A DNA stretch of 64,000 nt from Bacillus salipaludis (GTDB taxonomy: Bacteria; Bacillota; Bacilli; Bacillales_B; DSM-18226), in NCBI RefSeq assembly GCF_004358205.1, contig NZ_SMYO01000005.1, positions 62,001 through 126,000 of the forward strand, read 5' to 3'. Every line of letters begins with the position of its first letter. Position 1 is the first letter of the stretch. The translations under genes and the position numbers were made by a program. Below the pieces are notes generated by a model that worked only from the letters and a program-made list of their open reading frames with translations, was not told the DNA's origin and searched no databases. This document shows positions 63,109-64,000 of the stretch, piece after piece.

Positions 63109-64000
63109 ATGTCTAAAATTATTGCAATCAATGCCGGCAGTTCATCCTTAAAGTTTCAATTATTTGAAATGCCAAGTGAGAATGTTATTACAAAAGGGTT
63201 AATTGAGAGAATCGGTTTAAAAGATTCTATTTTTAATATCACTGCACATGGTGAAAAAGTTCAAGAAATCATCGATATTCCAAATCATGATGTGGCCGTT
63301 AAAATGTTGTTAGATAAACTTACGTCGCTCAGAATTATTGAATCACTGGATGAAATTGAAGGAATCGGACATCGTGTAGTACATGGTGGAGAAGCCTTTA
63401 ATGATTCTGTTCTCATTACCGATGACGTATTGGCAAAAATCGAGGAGCTATCGGAATTGGCGCCACTGCATAACCCGGCAAATATTACTGGAATTCAAGC
63501 ATTTCAAGGAGTATTGCCGAATGTTCCGTCAGTTGCTGTCTTTGACACAGCCTTCCATCAAACGATGCCTGAAAGCTCTTTTTTATATAGTCTTCCATAT
63601 GAATACTACAAAAATTATGGAATTCGAAAATATGGTTTCCATGGTACGTCCCATAAATATGTGTCACAGCGTGCCGCTGAGCTATTAGGTCGTCCAGTTG
63701 AACAACTGCGCCTTATATCCTGCCACTTAGGGAATGGGGCAAGTATTGCAGCTATTGAAGGCGGTAAATCAATTGATACTTCAATGGGCTTTACACCACT
63801 TGCAGGGGTTACAATGGGAACGCGTTCAGGAAATATTGACCCAGCGTTGATTCCATATATCATGGAAAAAACGAATAAAACGGCTGAAGAAGTTCTTGAT
63901 ATTTTAAATAAAAAGAGTGGAATGCTGGCTGTTTCCGGTTTTTCAAGTGATTTACGGGATATTGAAATTCAAGCGAAACAAGGAAACGCCCGGGCAAAAC
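63109..64000 (+). CDS. ackA: Acetate kinase AckA, C-terminus beyond the window
   Basis: 297 codons are visible of about 395. ASKHA-fold signature at the N-terminus, [20 protein letters not shown], then [52 protein letters not shown] and [17 protein letters not shown] with the phosphate-binding loops, and [31 protein letters not shown] precedes the ATG. It converts acetyl phosphate and ADP to acetate and ATP in overflow metabolism, opposite in direction to AcsA. CcpA activation is expected from the perfect cre upstream. Confidence 0.97.
   Translation, partial: MSKIIAINAGSSSLKFQLFEMPSENVITKGLIERIGLKDSIFNITAHGEKVQEIIDIPNHDVAVKMLLDKLTSLRIIESLDEIEGIGHRVVHGGEAFNDSVLITDDVLAKIEELSELAPLHNPANITGIQAFQGVLPNVPSVAVFDTAFHQTMPESSFLYSLPYEYYKNYGIRKYGFHGTSHKYVSQRAAELLGRPVEQLRLISCHLGNGASIAAIEGGKSIDTSMGFTPLAGVTMGTRSGNIDPALIPYIMEKTNKTAEEVLDILNKKSGMLAVSGFSSDLRDIEIQAKQGNARAK

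Overview
The window is a Bacillaceae chromosome segment. It is AT-rich and carries strong AGGAGG-type ribosome binding sites with frequent TTG and GTG starts. It also has spore genes (sspA-type SASP, gerW, refZ), a tyrS T-box, a sigma-B-type promoter and cre sites. Gene order follows the ytfP-to-ackA part of Bacillus subtilis, but with local gains and losses and with GC-rich palindromic repeats not expected in B. subtilis itself. A Neobacillus/Mesobacillus/Cytobacillus-like Bacillus is a reasonable guess; the species cannot be fixed from this stretch.

Layout. 1-12990: flavoprotein ytfP (cut by the left edge), lipid II flippase ytgP, pseudouridine synthase ytzG, a TolB-like exported propeller, a long-form SAM decarboxylase speD, an AAA ATPase, an LOR/tubby-like protein, an SRPBCC-ArsR pair with a visible operator, an amino-acid permease, a new 44-codon ORF, ytzE and dipeptidase pepV. 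13397-24313: thpR-ytlR-amyX, ccrZ (ytmP), ytzH, trmB, ytnP, ytzB, ytoP, a DUF84 NTPase, a lipoprotein that appears to start at CTG, ytpP and ytpQ. 24478-34103: DNA translocase sftA with a 39-bp minisatellite, murC, an M29 aminopeptidase, the ytxG-ytxH-brxC stress cluster behind a sigma-B-type promoter, aroA and ccpA.

34140-53316: acuCBA divergent from acsA with a cre between them, a large class A PBP with an FN3 domain, T-box tyrS, rpsD with a long leader, diguanylate cyclase dgcP, methionine gamma-lyase with a near-perfect cre, the GAF methionine sulfoxide reductase ytsP, refZ, ezrA, nifZ-thiI and an SASP gene. 53502-64000: AMP-forming ligase ytcI, rarD, nadK2, sppA-yteJ, ytfI-gerW, tpx, ytxK, a 1.1-kb gap, and ackA running off the right edge.

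Themes. (1) Acetate and overflow metabolism: ccpA is here with acsA, acuABC and ackA, and I read cre-like sites at acs/acu, at megL and, as a 14/14 match, upstream of ackA. (2) Cell division, wall and sporulation: ytgP, murC, the PBP, ezrA, refZ, sftA, ccrZ, gerW, SASP. (3) Thiol and sulfur chemistry: ytpP, brxC, tpx, megL, ytsP, nifZ-thiI.

The least explained part is 61970-63108. It holds two full GC-rich palindromic repeats, one carrying an inserted hairpin. Between them is a promoter-preceded segment that folds into a closed multibranch structure (62519-62606) with no convincing protein, a candidate unannotated structured RNA. Two dispersed palindrome families (A, three copies; B, four full-length copies plus three deletion remnants) run through the intergenic regions and have entered the acu and ytx operons. 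No CRISPR array, transposase gene, phage gene, tRNA or rRNA gene was seen.
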